DNA of 60,000 nucleotides from Owenia fusiformis (lineage: Eukaryota; Annelida; Polychaeta; Sabellida; Oweniidae): the NCBI GenBank assembly GCA_903813345.2, contig CAIIXF020000002.1, forward strand, positions 21,034,455-21,094,454, given 5' to 3'. The notes beneath the pieces are model-generated. The model saw nothing but the letters and a program-made list of their open reading frames with translations. It was not told the origin of the DNA and did no database searches. The translations under genes and the position numbers were made by a program. This document shows, one piece after another, positions 11,401 through 20,128 of this stretch. The stretch's first letter is position 1. Each line of letters starts with the position of its first letter.

Positions 11401-14400
11401 TGACATTAAATTTACTAAATGTAGAGAGGCCTTAGCTAAGAAACAAAAAAGCCTCAAGCAGAAGGGACTTGGTAATCAATATCACTTGTCATAGGATAAA
11501 TTAGTTATGTGATGCTCGGTTTTGGATATGGGGTATATCCCTCGGGAAATATGATATCTTACCTCGTGCCCTCCGGGCCCTCAGTAAGATATCAATATTT
11601 CCCTCGGGATATACCTCATGTCCAAAACCTCCCATAACATAACCCTCATTTATTTCAGGACTTTCAGTTTAACTCTTTGAAGAAAGGGAAATGAGAACTT
11701 GATAATTTTAATTAAATAAAATTAGAAAAAAACAAATATGTAATAACAAAACATAGTATGCAAAATAAATGTTTAGGAGACTTATTCCTCAGAAATATTG
11801 TGTGCATTACATCTCCCCAAATTCTTTCTTTCACGGTTTTGCAATTGTAACATACTGAAAGTTGATTTGATCTCATTAATTGTAATTCCAATATCATTGA
11901 GGAATGACTCTGAGATTGATTGAATCTGCATAACATGCTGAAAATGTTGTAGAACTATAAACGTGTGGCTGAAGTCTGGATGGACGAGTATAAAGAATAT
12001 CTATATAAAAGAAGACCTCATTATAGGTATTTTATTTATTTTTTTATTTTACAAATAACCAACCATATCTAGAGTGAGGAAACATAATTTAAAACACATT
12101 TAAGAATATGATATGAATGATATAATCATGAAAAGCACTTTTTACAATGCTACTATATACATGTATTTTCATTTTACTTGCAGAAACATAGACACAGGTG
12201 ATATATCAGACCAGTTAGCTATAAGACAGAAGCTTAACTGCAAACCATTCAAGTGGTTCATGGAAGAGGTTGCCTTTGATCTGCCCAAACATTATCCACC
12301 AGTAGAACCACCACCATATGCTGAAGGCGAGGTAAGTTGATAATTGCTCAGAATGTGGATGCATTTTAGAGAACCACCACCATATGCAGAAGGCGAGGTA
12401 AGTTGATAATTGCTCAGAATGTGGATGCATTTTAGAGAACCACCACCATATGCTGAAGGCGAGGTAGGTTAATAATGGCTCAGAATGTGGATGCATTTTA
12501 GAGAACCACCACCATATGCTGAAGGCGAGGTAGGCAAATAATGGCCAAGAATGAAATACAAAATACAAACACTTGTATGCTAGCAATTTCTGAACAATTC
12601 ATAGTTGTCAATGCATGTCATGACTGTGGTAATGAAGAACGGTGGCGCATTATAGTCCAACAATATTTGAACAAAAGCTTAGGTTAAAGAACAGGTCCAT
12701 TTAACAGGCCATTGGTCCACTTAGACTTTTTCCAAAAAACTCATTCTTCCATTTTCCTTTAAAACTGATTGCAGTTTTTTCTTGAGATGTGCAATTTCAA
12801 AAAGTGGCATTCGTTTTCAGTTTCTTTGAAAAATTGACAGTAAGAACCCCTATCACAAGGCTGTCTGAATATGGGTACACACTATGTTTACCATCAAGAT
12901 AATATCAAAACTTATCATTACATACAATTTATTATATGGAACATATGGCATACAAGCATTCAGAGTAGAACATTAACAAAATCTAGCCATGTATGAAGTT
13001 TACTAATGCAAATCTGGAAAGCATTGTCATTTTTTGTTCACTTTGTTATCAAGTTTTAGCATGGTGCTTATTTCCTTTCGTTGAAAATTTAACCATCAGC
13101 CCACACTCCCACAAAAAAGATATTGAAACTGTTTAATGCAGAGACAGTAAAGTAGCTTCTCTGCAAATATCATTTTTGTGGGAGTTTGGGCTCACCACTA
13201 AAACTTAACTTTTGTGATGAAAATAAGGCTGACTGGTTTATGTTTTCAATATGGCTGCTAACCTGGGCAAACATGTACACTTCATAACTGCATGTAGAGA
13301 TTAGGCCATTCAAAATTAATTATATGTTTATATTCTGATGAAGGGCCTTATATTAAAAACTACAAAACCTTTATTTATTTAAAGGGTTTTATATATTAAC
13401 AAGTACAGAGTACATGGGAACATTGTTTTTTCTGAAAACATGGAATTTAGTGCCATTAATTATTAAAAATCTTTGAATGGCCTAAGTGTTTTTCTAAATA
13501 GGGAATAAGTAGAAATTATTTTAGGCAATCCTTTAAGTGTCATGCCATTTATATATGATGCTGCCTTAGATTTTATGATATATATTGAAATTCAAATATG
13601 GGAACTGCAAATTGGCAAATAAATTTAAAACTAAGTCTCCATACAGACATTTAATTTCAAATTCCAATGCAAATGCCAATAGGCATTTATTAAAAGTGAC
13701 CCTATTACTATTTAAAATATGGCAAACATGTTTAGAAAACTGTCGAGAAGTAATTGAAATAAGAAAATCCATTCTCATGGAAGTGCCCTTATGTGCATTT
13801 AATTGCAGCCATTTTATCCTAATTGCCCATGGGCATTTAAAATAATAATCACATCCCAACTCTCAAAATATGCTTATATTAGGATACTGTTGGAGTCTCA
13901 AAAGGCAATAAGAACATTCATTTTTGAAAGAGGAAAATTTAGTCTCCCCCCCAAAAAAATGCCCATATGGGGATTTATTCTCAAGATTTTCATGTAATTG
14001 CCCGTGAGACATTATTAAAAATATTTTTATTTCCATTCACATGTCTTATTATCAGTCACAATCAAATTAAGCCAATTGCTTTCATTTCTTGTATTAGAAA
14101 ACAGCAAAATTTTGACAAAAATAGTAACTCTCAAAGTTGACCTTTAAACCACCCCAATGTCAAGGTCAAATGTCAAAATTTTCAGAAATCACATTTTAAG
14201 TAATAAGTCATACTTCCTCTTCAATTCCATGTCAATATATACTTGTTTTGTAAGGGGGCTAAAAGAGGGGTTTACCGCCACCTGTCCTTTTTGAGAGATA
14301 CAGTGAAACCTGTAAAATGGAAATGAAGCACTTAGGAGTCCCAAGATCAATTGACTTAATGTTAAATGAACCTATATAAGTAGAACACCTCACAAGTGGG

Positions 14401-16321
14401 ACATTTTTCAGAGACTTAAGAGCAACTTACTTTATGTAATAAATAATCCTCCATATGGATCACTTTTTAGAGGTACCAAGACCAAGTGACTTAATGTTAA
14501 ATGAACCTCTATAAGTGGAACACCTCACAAGTGGATCAATTTTTAGAGGTACCAAGACCAAGTGACTTAATGTTAAATGAACCTATATAAGTGGAACACC
14601 TCCCTAGTGGATCACTTTTTAGAGGTACCAAATGTGTTCCACCTAGACTGGTTTTACTGTACATTAAATGCAAAAGCCTGGCAGATACAAGTGATGGCCT
14701 CACCTATAGTTGCATTCTCGACTAATGTCATGACATGATTCATGAATCAACATTAAGTATGAGAGTGAATCCTCATCAAAAAGGCAACATTCGTAAGAAA
14801 ATATCATAAATATTTGAAAAAAATTTCCCTGATTTTTTCATCTTTCATTATGCTGTTTTATTTTACATATTTTCAGGTGAAAAATCTTGGTGCCAATATG
14901 TGCATTGATACTAGATTCCGGGGCCAGCCAGAGAGGTTTGGCATAGAGCCATGCATCAGTGATGGCCCAGGTCATGGGGGAGAGCAGGTATGTACCCAGA
15001 ATGCAACATGTTCAGAGTGTCCCAGAATGCAACTGTATGAAAACATGTTGTTCACAAATGCGATATTCTGAAGAACTTGTATGACAACAGTATGTCCATT
15101 ACATTATAAGATCAAGTGATCAAATCAGTCAGGCTAAACGTATAAGTAAAGTGTATAGAATTATTTGTTCAGCCAAGCAATATGTTTTGAAACAATCATT
15201 TATATGACTATTACAAAAGATCTTTGGCCATGAGTTTGTACTGTTTGCAAAATCATTTGGATACATTTCACCATAGTATTGATGAATGATAAGATTAAAA
15301 TTCTATGTGGATGAAATCCACTATTTAAAAAAATTAACTAATATTACTATTAACTAATCATTATTATATTCAGTGCAGTCATAAACTTAAAGGAATGAAT
15401 AATAAATTCCTTTTGTTTACTTGTAGAACCTGGAGCTGAGCTGGCACAAAGATATGCGTCCCAAAAAACGTAATGTCTGTTTCGACGTATCTACGTCTAC
15501 TGTGAAATCTCCTGTGATTCTTTATAGTTGCCATGGAATGAAAGGCAACCAGTTTTTTAAATATAATATTGTAAGTATTTTTTATATTGTCACATCTTAT
15601 GTCACCATCACAAGTTATGATTCACTTACTTATTCTGGAGGGTGGTCAGTGGTTGGCGTTCCGAGTTCAGTGTCTAACAATTGGCAGTTGGTGACATTTT
15701 GCATGTTAATGCCATGTTATTTTTATGTCACCACCATAAGTAGTGACATATTGTCCAACTTTTTTTGTGACTGGTATTTGGCGTTTAGCATCTGTTACTG
15801 CGTTGGGCCATCAGTTTCCATAACAAATAACAGGTGGTGACATTTTGCATGGTAATTCCTTGTTTTTTATTACATTTGACATCTTGTTCTGATGGATGTG
15901 CATCTGATTAGGTCATGCTGGGTTAATTATTTGCAGGTGATTTTGAATTTTTCAGTAAAAAGTGCCATCAATTTATCACTCTGTGTTCAGTTTTTAAAGG
16001 CAGTTCATGAAGGATGTTTTTTCAAGCTACACAGCTCTTGAAATCTATCCAGACCAAAATCTCACCCTCAGACATATTGAATTCCACGGTGTCCAATAAT
16101 TTGATTGGTTGAGATTACTTGACCCTTGTTGAATCTTGTATTTTCAGAATACTAAACAATTATTTCATCCAGTTTCCCGGCAGTGTCTGGACGCTGATGC
16201 AGGTAGTAAAGAAGTATTTATGAACCCATGTGATGACAATAGCAAAACGCAGCAATGGACATTTCAAACTATAAACACCGCGGAGGTTCGGCAACTCTGG
16301 AAGGAGCCAATCAACTCATAG
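5268..16321 (+). CDS. GALNT10: Polypeptide N-acetylgalactosaminyltransferase, GALNT10-like (5'-partial, multi-exon)
   Basis: This enzyme transfers GalNAc from UDP-GalNAc to Ser/Thr, the first step of mucin-type O-glycosylation, in the Golgi lumen. The recognised exons join in one frame and encode about 515 residues: stem end (GPGEQG...), GT27 catalytic domain ([14 protein letters not shown], metal-binding LDSHCEV, WGGEQYE, PCSRIGH) and a ricin-type lectin domain with three repeats (CID, CFD, CLD) ending with a QQW motif and TAG. Wording such as [26 protein letters not shown] and [14 protein letters not shown] resembles GALNT10 and its insect counterpart rather than GALNT1 or GALNT2; this comparison is from memory. 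Cytoplasmic tail, membrane anchor and early stem were not found between 1 and 5267. One exon exists in three tandem alternative copies (8712, 9482, 10190). Introns hold a Crypton relic, MITEs and minisatellites. Confidence 0.93.
5597..6068. repeat. Foldback MITE in GALNT intron
   Basis: Imperfect inverted arms of about 200 bp. The best-conserved part is GGGTTTATCGGCAGAACGAAGAG (about 5728-5751), matched by its reverse complement near 5921-5939. The outer ends (near 5606 and 6060) also match through ACAA/ATGTCGGAGAA-type sequence. No open frame is present and no target duplication is clear. Confidence 0.65.
6338..6504 (+). CDS. GALNT10: GALNT exon 2: first half of the nucleotide-sugar binding fold
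   Basis: Acceptor TTCTATAG, donor GTGAGT. It reads [22 protein letters not shown]...[16 protein letters not shown]...[21 protein letters not shown] and the ILADD acidic motif form the UDP-binding core of GT27 enzymes. Confidence 0.93.
6676..6842. repeat. Dispersed repeat with TTTTATGTCACCACCA motif
   Basis: It shares TATGTCACCACCA, GGCAGTTGGTG and a GTGACA..TTTGCATGTTAATG ending with two copies near 15595-15856 and a fragment at about 24505-24560. It lies within a GALNT intron. Family unknown. Confidence 0.55.
6972..7160 (+). CDS. GALNT10: GALNT exon 3: DxH metal-binding motif
   Basis: Acceptor TTTTCAG, donor GTAAGT. It reads [11 protein letters not shown]...[46 protein letters not shown] (given in pieces). 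LDSHCE supplies the Asp and His that bind the Mn2+ of the UDP-sugar complex, and [10 protein letters not shown] is equally typical. Confidence 0.94.
7739..7916 (+). CDS. GALNT10: GALNT exon 4: central catalytic domain
   Basis: Acceptor TATTTCAG, donor GTAAGT. It reads [19 protein letters not shown], then [18 protein letters not shown] and [19 protein letters not shown]. The phase fits the neighbouring exons on both sides. Confidence 0.93.
8122..8239 (+). CDS. GALNT10: GALNT exon 5: Gal/GalNAc-transferase motif
   Basis: Acceptor CTTCTAG, donor GTAGGT. It reads [20 protein letters not shown], then [36 protein letters not shown] is the acceptor/donor sugar recognition motif; the Q in GGEQYE favours the GALNT10 group over GGEN-type members. 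It ends in phase 0, as needed to join any of the three alternative exons. Confidence 0.94.
8712..8816 (+). CDS. GALNT10: GALNT exon 6a, alternative catalytic-loop exon (first copy)
   Basis: 105 bp, 35 codons, phase 0 at both ends, acceptor TTAATTCAG and donor GTAAGC. It encodes [18 protein letters not shown] then [17 protein letters not shown]. The GH histidine matches the third Mn2+ ligand of GT27 enzymes, and the residues after VYR correspond to the flexible loop that closes over the active site. Its first 62 bases are identical to exon 6b, while the loop part differs. Two further GTAAGC strings follow at 8856 and 8878; use of the one at 8856 would add 13 codons in frame. Confidence 0.9.
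9482..9580 (+). CDS. GALNT10: GALNT exon 6b, alternative catalytic-loop exon (second copy)
   Basis: 99 bp, 33 codons, phase 0/0, acceptor TTTATTCAG and donor GTAAGA. It encodes [18 protein letters not shown] then [15 protein letters not shown]. The identity with exon 6a extends in weaker form into about 30 bp of the upstream intron (GATAA-TATCAT...TTCAG), which points to a recent duplication or gene conversion of the 5' half only. Confidence 0.9.
10190..10300 (+). CDS. GALNT10: GALNT exon 6c, alternative catalytic-loop exon (third copy)
   Basis: 111 bp, 37 codons, phase 0/0, acceptor ATCCCGTAG and donor GTAAGC. It encodes [18 protein letters not shown] then [19 protein letters not shown]. 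It is more diverged than 6a and 6b, and its loop ending GR before NYKRVAEV looks closest to the usual family pattern (aromatic-Ala/Gly-Arg before N-[TL]-[RK]-R), so it may be the ancestral version. Confidence 0.9.
10346..10534. repeat. MITE-like inverted repeat, second copy of the GGCCCGTAGCC family
   Basis: Begins CCAGGCCCATAGCC and ends GGCTAAGGGCCTGG, with the internal GGGGTTCACATTTGACAA shared with 1380-1480. It contains a C-run of about 18 bases (10503-10520). It lies 45 bp after exon 6c. Confidence 0.6.
10777..10916. repeat. MITE with ATTAACAGAAACTTC termini
   Basis: Left end GGGGCCATTAACAGAAACTT and the reverse complement of the right end, GGGGATCATTAACAGAAACT, match, and similarity continues through CATAAAGTTA and GAATTGGTAAATC. 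About 140 bp, no open frame. Confidence 0.75.
11101..11500 (+). pseudogene. Crypton-type tyrosine recombinase fragment, frameshifted
   Basis: Three consecutive frames give one recognisable protein: [13 protein letters not shown] (from about 11130), then [24 protein letters not shown] (from about 11215), then [27 protein letters not shown] and a [22 protein letters not shown] end (to about 11490). The GE-RPIE-I-PEALN, EYxPSS-R and LKxxGxGN motifs belong to the N-terminal part of Crypton-derived recombinases (KIAA1958/DUF3504-like). There are at least two frameshifts and no catalytic C-terminus, so it is dead. It sits inside a GALNT intron in sense orientation. Confidence 0.75.
11501..11640. 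repeat. Palindromic repeat family PAL1, copy 1
   Basis: Imperfect inverted repeat. The left half has GGTTTTGGATATGGGGTATA, CCCTCGGGAAATATGATATC; the right half has GATATCAATATTTCCCTCGG and ATGTCCAAAACC. Related copies lie at about 25992-26132 and 28183-28343. It directly abuts the Crypton fragment, but no link between them is shown. Confidence 0.65.
11953..12026 (+). CDS. GALNT10: GALNT exon 7: end of catalytic domain
   Basis: Acceptor GTTGTAG, donor GTATTT. It reads [19 protein letters not shown] then RRPHY, with the last Arg codon split (AG|A). It starts in phase 0 and so can join exon 6a, 6b or 6c. [16 protein letters not shown] is a strong GALNT10-type signature. Confidence 0.93.
12184..12331 (+). 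CDS. GALNT10: GALNT exon 8: linker between catalytic and lectin domains
   Basis: Acceptor TTGCAG, donor GTAAGT. It reads [20 protein letters not shown] then [20 protein letters not shown] and [19 protein letters not shown] is the conserved start of the linker to the lectin domain. The last 27 bases and the donor site are the first unit of a four-unit 66-bp minisatellite that continues into the intron. Confidence 0.93.
12305..12560 (+). repeat. GALNT10: 66-bp minisatellite spanning an exon end and its 5' splice site
   Basis: Units start at 12305, 12371, 12437 and 12503; the last is partial and diverged. Each unit holds GAACCACCACCATATGC.GA, AGGCGAG and a donor (GTAAGT in units 1-2, GTAGGT or GTAGGC in units 3-4). 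After the first donor the frame reads V-S-stop (TGA), so use of any downstream donor would bring in a premature stop before the lectin domain. The long open frame on the - strand here is a by-product of the repeat. Confidence 0.9.
12561..13049. other. GALNT intron sequence
   Basis: No exon, RNA gene or clear repeat seen. Confidence 0.5.
13050..13245. repeat. Foldback repeat in GALNT intron
   Basis: AGCCCACACTCCCACAAAAA (about 13097) is matched by the reverse complement of TTTTTGTGGGAGTTTGGGCT (about 13173-13192). Similarity extends outward through GGTGCTTATTTCC-type sequence. No open frame. Confidence 0.65.
13301..13485. repeat. 185-bp MITE with TTAGGCCATTCAAA termini
   Basis: Perfect 14-bp terminal inverted repeats (13301-13314 and 13472-13485) around AT-rich DNA without an open frame. 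No obvious target duplication. Confidence 0.75.
13486..14309. other. GALNT intron sequence with loosely repeated GGCATTTA motifs
   Basis: Overlapping open frames on both strands (about 13566-13997) show no recognisable protein. Motifs such as GGCATTTA-TTAAA recur and suggest an old repeat. Nothing else seen. Confidence 0.45.
14320..14640. repeat. 76-bp tandem repeat, about four units
   Basis: Units anchored by TGGATCA.TTTTTAGAGGTA start at 14456, 14532 and 14608, exactly 76 bp apart. A more diverged unit precedes them (AACCTATATAAGTAGAACAC near 14370). Each unit includes GACTTAATGTTAAATGAACC. Confidence 0.8.
14877..14987 (+). CDS. GALNT10: GALNT exon 9: lectin domain, alpha repeat
   Basis: Acceptor TTTTCAG, donor GTATGT. 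It reads [20 protein letters not shown] then [17 protein letters not shown]. The CID motif marks the alpha repeat of the ricin-type (beta-trefoil) GalNAc-binding domain. Confidence 0.92.
15427..15570 (+). CDS. GALNT10: GALNT exon 10: lectin domain, beta repeat
   Basis: Acceptor CTTGTAG, donor GTAAGT. It reads [20 protein letters not shown] then [20 protein letters not shown] and [11 protein letters not shown] is the beta-repeat motif, and [12 protein letters not shown] is typical of the GALNT10 lectin domain. Confidence 0.92.
15595..15856. repeat. Two copies of the TATGTCACCACCA dispersed repeat
   Basis: Tandem, diverged copies (about 15595-15706 and 15720-15856), each with a TATGTCACCA start and a GGTGACATTTTGCATG end, related to 6676-6842. 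Confidence 0.55.
16148..16321 (+). CDS. GALNT10: GALNT exon 11, terminal: lectin domain gamma repeat and stop
   Basis: Acceptor TTTTCAG. It reads [20 protein letters not shown], then [19 protein letters not shown], and ends ...WKEPINS followed by TAG at 16319-16321. The CLD motif and QQW mark the gamma repeat. Confidence 0.93.
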   Translation, partial: NTKQLFHPVSRQCLDADAGSKEVFMNPCDDNSKTQQWTFQTINTAEVRQLWKEPINS

Positions 16322-16396
16322 CTGCTGTGAAAAATCACGGTTAAAATGTCTCCATGGTCGTGTTTCAAAATGCAAATTATTTGTAGTCGGAAATTA

Positions 16397-16402
16397 AATA
16401 AA
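16397..16402 (+). promoter_or_regulatory. GALNT10: Candidate poly(A) signal AATAAA of GALNT
   Basis: First AATAAA after the stop codon, 76 bp downstream. Another lies near 16850. Which one is used cannot be told from sequence. Confidence 0.45.
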
Positions 16403-17369
16403 AAAAATGAAAGGAGTAAAAAGCACAATTCAAATATTTGAGATGTTTTTTGTATAAAAGGCATGAACAGAGTGGCATTTTAACAAAGGTGGATTTATAG
16501 ACTGTGATCTTACTCATTGTTGATGCAAAACAGAATCGTTCCAAAATGTATCACATACAGGGTGTGCCAGAAACATGGTGACACAAAGTATTTTTTCAGA
16601 TCGATTTAAGAGTATTGTGGCACAGACAATCAGGAGAAGTCAATGAAGTTCATGTAATTCTAAATAGCTATATTGAAGTAGATTTATGAATTGTACTTAA
16701 TAAGGTATTTTTAGATTTCAAAATTTTTTCCACTGACATTTTTGTCATTTTCTAACTTTTGTTACATTATTTCTGGAACACCTTGTAAATTGTTATATTG
16801 AAATCCATATAAGAGTTTTCACTATGCACAAGTCAATACATCTACAATAAACATAATAATTAATCAAAGCTCACCTATTAGAAGTAAAGGATTTTCATTA
16901 GTTAAATTAATAGTAATCCTTCATGTCAGTATACTGTAAATATTTGGCTTATGCATAATGAAAACTTAAAAAAAGTGTTCTTTGTTTTTATGTAAAGATA
17001 TGTTGTGGAGGTCACGACTTAGAATTACTGTTTTAAAGAATGTATATGTATGGGGGAGCAACAATTTAGCTCAGTATCCAATTTAATTTAGAAAGCCATG
17101 AATGTATGACTGACTGACTCCCATAACATGGTACTTATTCTCATTCCTAATTATGTATGTGTTTGTGTAAACCAAAACTGAGGCCTTTATTTGATATAAT
17201 CATGGGACCACCCCCACCCCCCCCCCCCCCGCCCTCACCCTTTAACCCCAAGGGAACAGCTGATATAATCTCCACATGTAGTTTGTCAAGTAATGAATTT
17301 TTGTAAAACAGTATTTTCTCCACATTAGCAATCTGTATGTGTACCAGTATTTTTTACTCATCTACAAGA
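16403..17369. other. GALNT 3' region, no further gene
   Basis: AT-rich sequence, possibly partly 3' UTR. It contains one ACAGGGTGTGCCAGAAACATG string like a MITE end (16559) with a degenerate GGAACACCTTGTAA partner near 16774-16787, and a long C-run at about 17208-17230. Confidence 0.45.
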
Positions 17370-17600
17370 TATCAACCATGTTTACTCAAAAGTCAACCAT
17401 TCTTACTCAAAGTCAACCATCTTTACGTAAAGTCCACCATTTTACCCAAAATCAACCATGTTTACCCACAGTCAACCATTTTATGTCAGGTAAACAATTT
17501 TTTACCTTTTTCAACCAATTTTACCCAAACCGTTCTTCGCAAAGTTAACCATTTGTACCAGTTTTCAACCTTTTTATCAAGTCAACCATTTATTATTATC
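17370..17600. repeat. Degenerate minisatellite, unit about 18-20 bp (GTCAACCAT...TTACTCAAA)
   Basis: At least ten imperfect repeats of GTCAACCATNTTTACNCAAA. The open frames crossing it on the + strand are periodic for this reason and are not genes. Confidence 0.8.
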
Positions 17601-18199
17601 ACCTTAATATTTTGCATAATATATATAATATTAATATTATTAATCATCAAAGCTAAAGCTAAAAAGACTTTGAACACACGTGCAGGATAAAAAATAATCA
17701 AAATGGTGGAATGTCCCAAAAAAGGTAAATTGTGATCATTTTAGGTCCACAAATGCCAAAAATACTGTAAAACGTATCCCTTATATGTTAAAACACAATT
17801 TTTATGTAAAGTATTTAGAATTTTTACATATAGAATCATGGGCTTATTTCATTAATGTTAGTTTTTAGATGAACATTTACAACTGAAATGTGCCGTTATT
17901 GGTAAAATCTTAATTTCCCATTTGGTTAAGGGAAATCGTTAGAGTCCAATTTCAAGATGGTATAGATAAGAAAAAAACAGTTTATAGTACTTATGGGGAA
18001 TTAAAAGAAACTGTTTAAAATATATTAGTTGGTGAAGGGAAAAGATAGAAAGATAGATTTTCTAAGATATATTCATATGATTGATGTTGTGTTTATGTGT
18101 TTATGTTTATGGTAAGGGGGGTATGTAGGTCAAAGTGATTTTTAGTAGAGCAGTCAAAGTATTTAATAATTGGATGCTTGAAAGCAAATCATATAGTCA
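17601..18199. other. Non-coding stretch
   Basis: The string TCATTTTAGGTCCAC followed by AAATNCCAAAAAT occurs near 17738 and again near 18466, so the surrounding DNA is locally duplicated. No gene seen. Confidence 0.45.
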
Positions 18200-18390
18200 A
18201 ATAAAACAAATATTTCATCCAAGAAAACGTCATTCAAAAATACTAGAAACTTCACGCAAAAAAGTTCATTCAAATCAACATCATTCAAAACTGGAGACTC
18301 CATTCAAGAAAACTTCGTTAAAAAATACCAGAAACTCATTCAAGAAAACTCTTTCAGAAAACAAAAATATTTCATTCATGAAAACCAGAT
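18200..18390. repeat. Degenerate minisatellite (CATTCAAGAAAACT-type units)
   Basis: Repeated CATTCAAGAAAACT / CATTCAAAA-ACT words about 18-26 bp apart. The 140-codon + strand frame here (18135-18557) is Lys/Ser/Asn-rich because of the repeat and is not called a gene. Confidence 0.65.
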
Positions 18391-19278
18391 ATCACAATCA
18401 AATTGTTAATGTTGTACATACATGTAATGTACACCTACAAGGAAGTAACAGAGTTAAATTATGTGTCATTTTAGGTCCACCAAATACCAAAAATAAGTCC
18501 AGGGTGCACATGTATTGTGTGTGCTTTAATATGTATATATTTGCAAAATTATGGTAATTAATTTATTCAAAAAATAAGAGAAAGTGTATTGTAGTACTCT
18601 GTAAAAATATTTTGATGAACTTACATTCCATTTAGTAAAGAGGTCTTGTAGGCTTTCATAGCATTATGTCATATTTTGAATTGGGTACAAACTTAAAATG
18701 CTTAGAACATATTTTTGTAATGATAAGATAAAGAATCTAGTGGTAAATAAATATGGTCATGCGTGTAAAGCATTTGATCTTAGAGGTTTAAGAAATGGCA
18801 TGTATAACAGATATAACCCATAACTGCTAATGTTCACTTTTGTCATTTGACAGTATTGTATCTCAAATGCCACAGCAAAATGCTCACTTAAGTAAAAGAT
18901 TGAGAAATCAATTATGATTCTTTCATCGTCAACTTCCAGAGCTGCTCTTGTCATGTTGAACATTATTACCATGTTAAAAGCTCTGAAAGTTAAACACTTC
19001 TGGAAGTTGAAATATTTATTAGATATGCATAATCATATTTTGTTAAGTGATATTATTAGAATGTAGAAGAATTTATGTGAGATAAAAAATGGCAACTGTG
19101 AGCTGAATATAAAGTCTTAAATTAAATGACTGGAAATGGTACATGTATCTTAAATTTACAAATAAATGTGACACAAAATGTTACAAAAGAAATCAAATTA
19201 CTTTTTGCAATTTGTTTCTCCTAAGACCTTATTGTCATTCCTTAGGGAATTAAACCCAATACAAATCCCTGCCTATAT
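18391..19278. other. Non-coding stretch
   Basis: No exon, RNA gene or clear repeat seen. Ends in TATAT, the left target duplication of the palindrome. Confidence 0.45.
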
Positions 19279-20128
19279 CACCCTATGCAGACAGAGCCTG
19301 TGGGAAATATTGGGTGCGGCGCAAATGAGCGGAGGGTGCGGAGCTAACGGTCATTTTTGAATTTAAAATTGGGATATTTCTGAAACTAAGCCGTTTTGGG
19401 ACTTCAAATATACCAAGATATGTGTATTTGACACCAAATATCAATAAAATTGTGAAAATAGTAGTGCAATTCATTTTATAGCGACGCAGTATGCCTTAAA
19501 CATTTCCCAGACCTATATATTTTGAGACTATCCTTTTAATACTGCGTCCCCAGCATTCATAAAAAATGGTGTTCAAGATACACTACCCATGCAAATTATT
19601 TTTGCATCTTGAAAGCCAGGCAGTATCTGTGTGATTTTATAAAAATTCGGAAATGTTCTTCAGATATGAGCCCCCTCTAAATATTGGGTGCGGAGCTACG
19701 TTTATGGAGCTGCTCCGCACCCAATATTTAGAGGGGGCTCATATCTGAAAAAATTTCCGAATTTTTATAAAATCACACAGATACTGCCTGGCTTCCAAGA
19801 TGCAAAAATAATTTGTATAGATAGTGCACCTTGAACACCATTTTTTATGAATGCTGGGGACTCAGTATTAAAAGGATAATTTCAAAATATATAGGTCTGG
19901 GAAAGGTTTAAGGCACACTGCGTCGCTATAGAATGAATTGCGCTACTATTTTCACAATTGTATTGATATTTGGTGTCAAATACACATATCTTGGTATATT
20001 TGAAATCCCAAAACGGCTTAGTTTCAGAAATATCCCAAATTTAAATTCAAAAATAACCGTTAGCTCCGCACCCTCCGCTCATTTGCTCCGCACCCAATAT
20101 TTCCCACAGGCTCTGTCTGCATAGGGTG
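19279..20128. mobile_element. 850-bp near-perfect palindrome (foldback element), 5-bp target duplication
   Basis: Two arms of about 418 bp are inverted copies with few differences, separated by about 15 bp near 19705. The ends are CACCCTATGCAGACAGAGCC and its reverse complement. Flanked by TATAT at 19274-19278 and 20129-20133. Each arm holds the same 63-codon frame reading outward (starts MNC-TIFTI-LIFGVKYTYLG), which is a consequence of the symmetry. It shares no sequence with the other foldbacks but has the same CAC..GTG ends and 5-bp duplication. Because TATAT is low-complexity, the duplication alone is weak evidence. Confidence 0.85.

Noticed and set aside
12215-12586. 124-codon - strand open frame with repeated [12 protein letters not shown]-type segments
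   Set aside because: It is the antisense of GALNT exon 8 and of the 66-bp minisatellite; the periodic protein follows from a 66-bp (22-codon) unit.
17337-17690. 117-codon + strand frame
   Set aside because: Lies on a degenerate minisatellite; no start context or domain.
18135-18557. 140-codon + strand frame rich in Lys, Ser and Thr
   Set aside because: Composition reflects CATTCAAGAAAACT repeats; no splice sites or homology recognised.
19283-20124. Two nearly identical 63-codon frames on opposite strands
   Set aside because: They mirror each other because they lie in the arms of a palindrome; not evidence of a gene.
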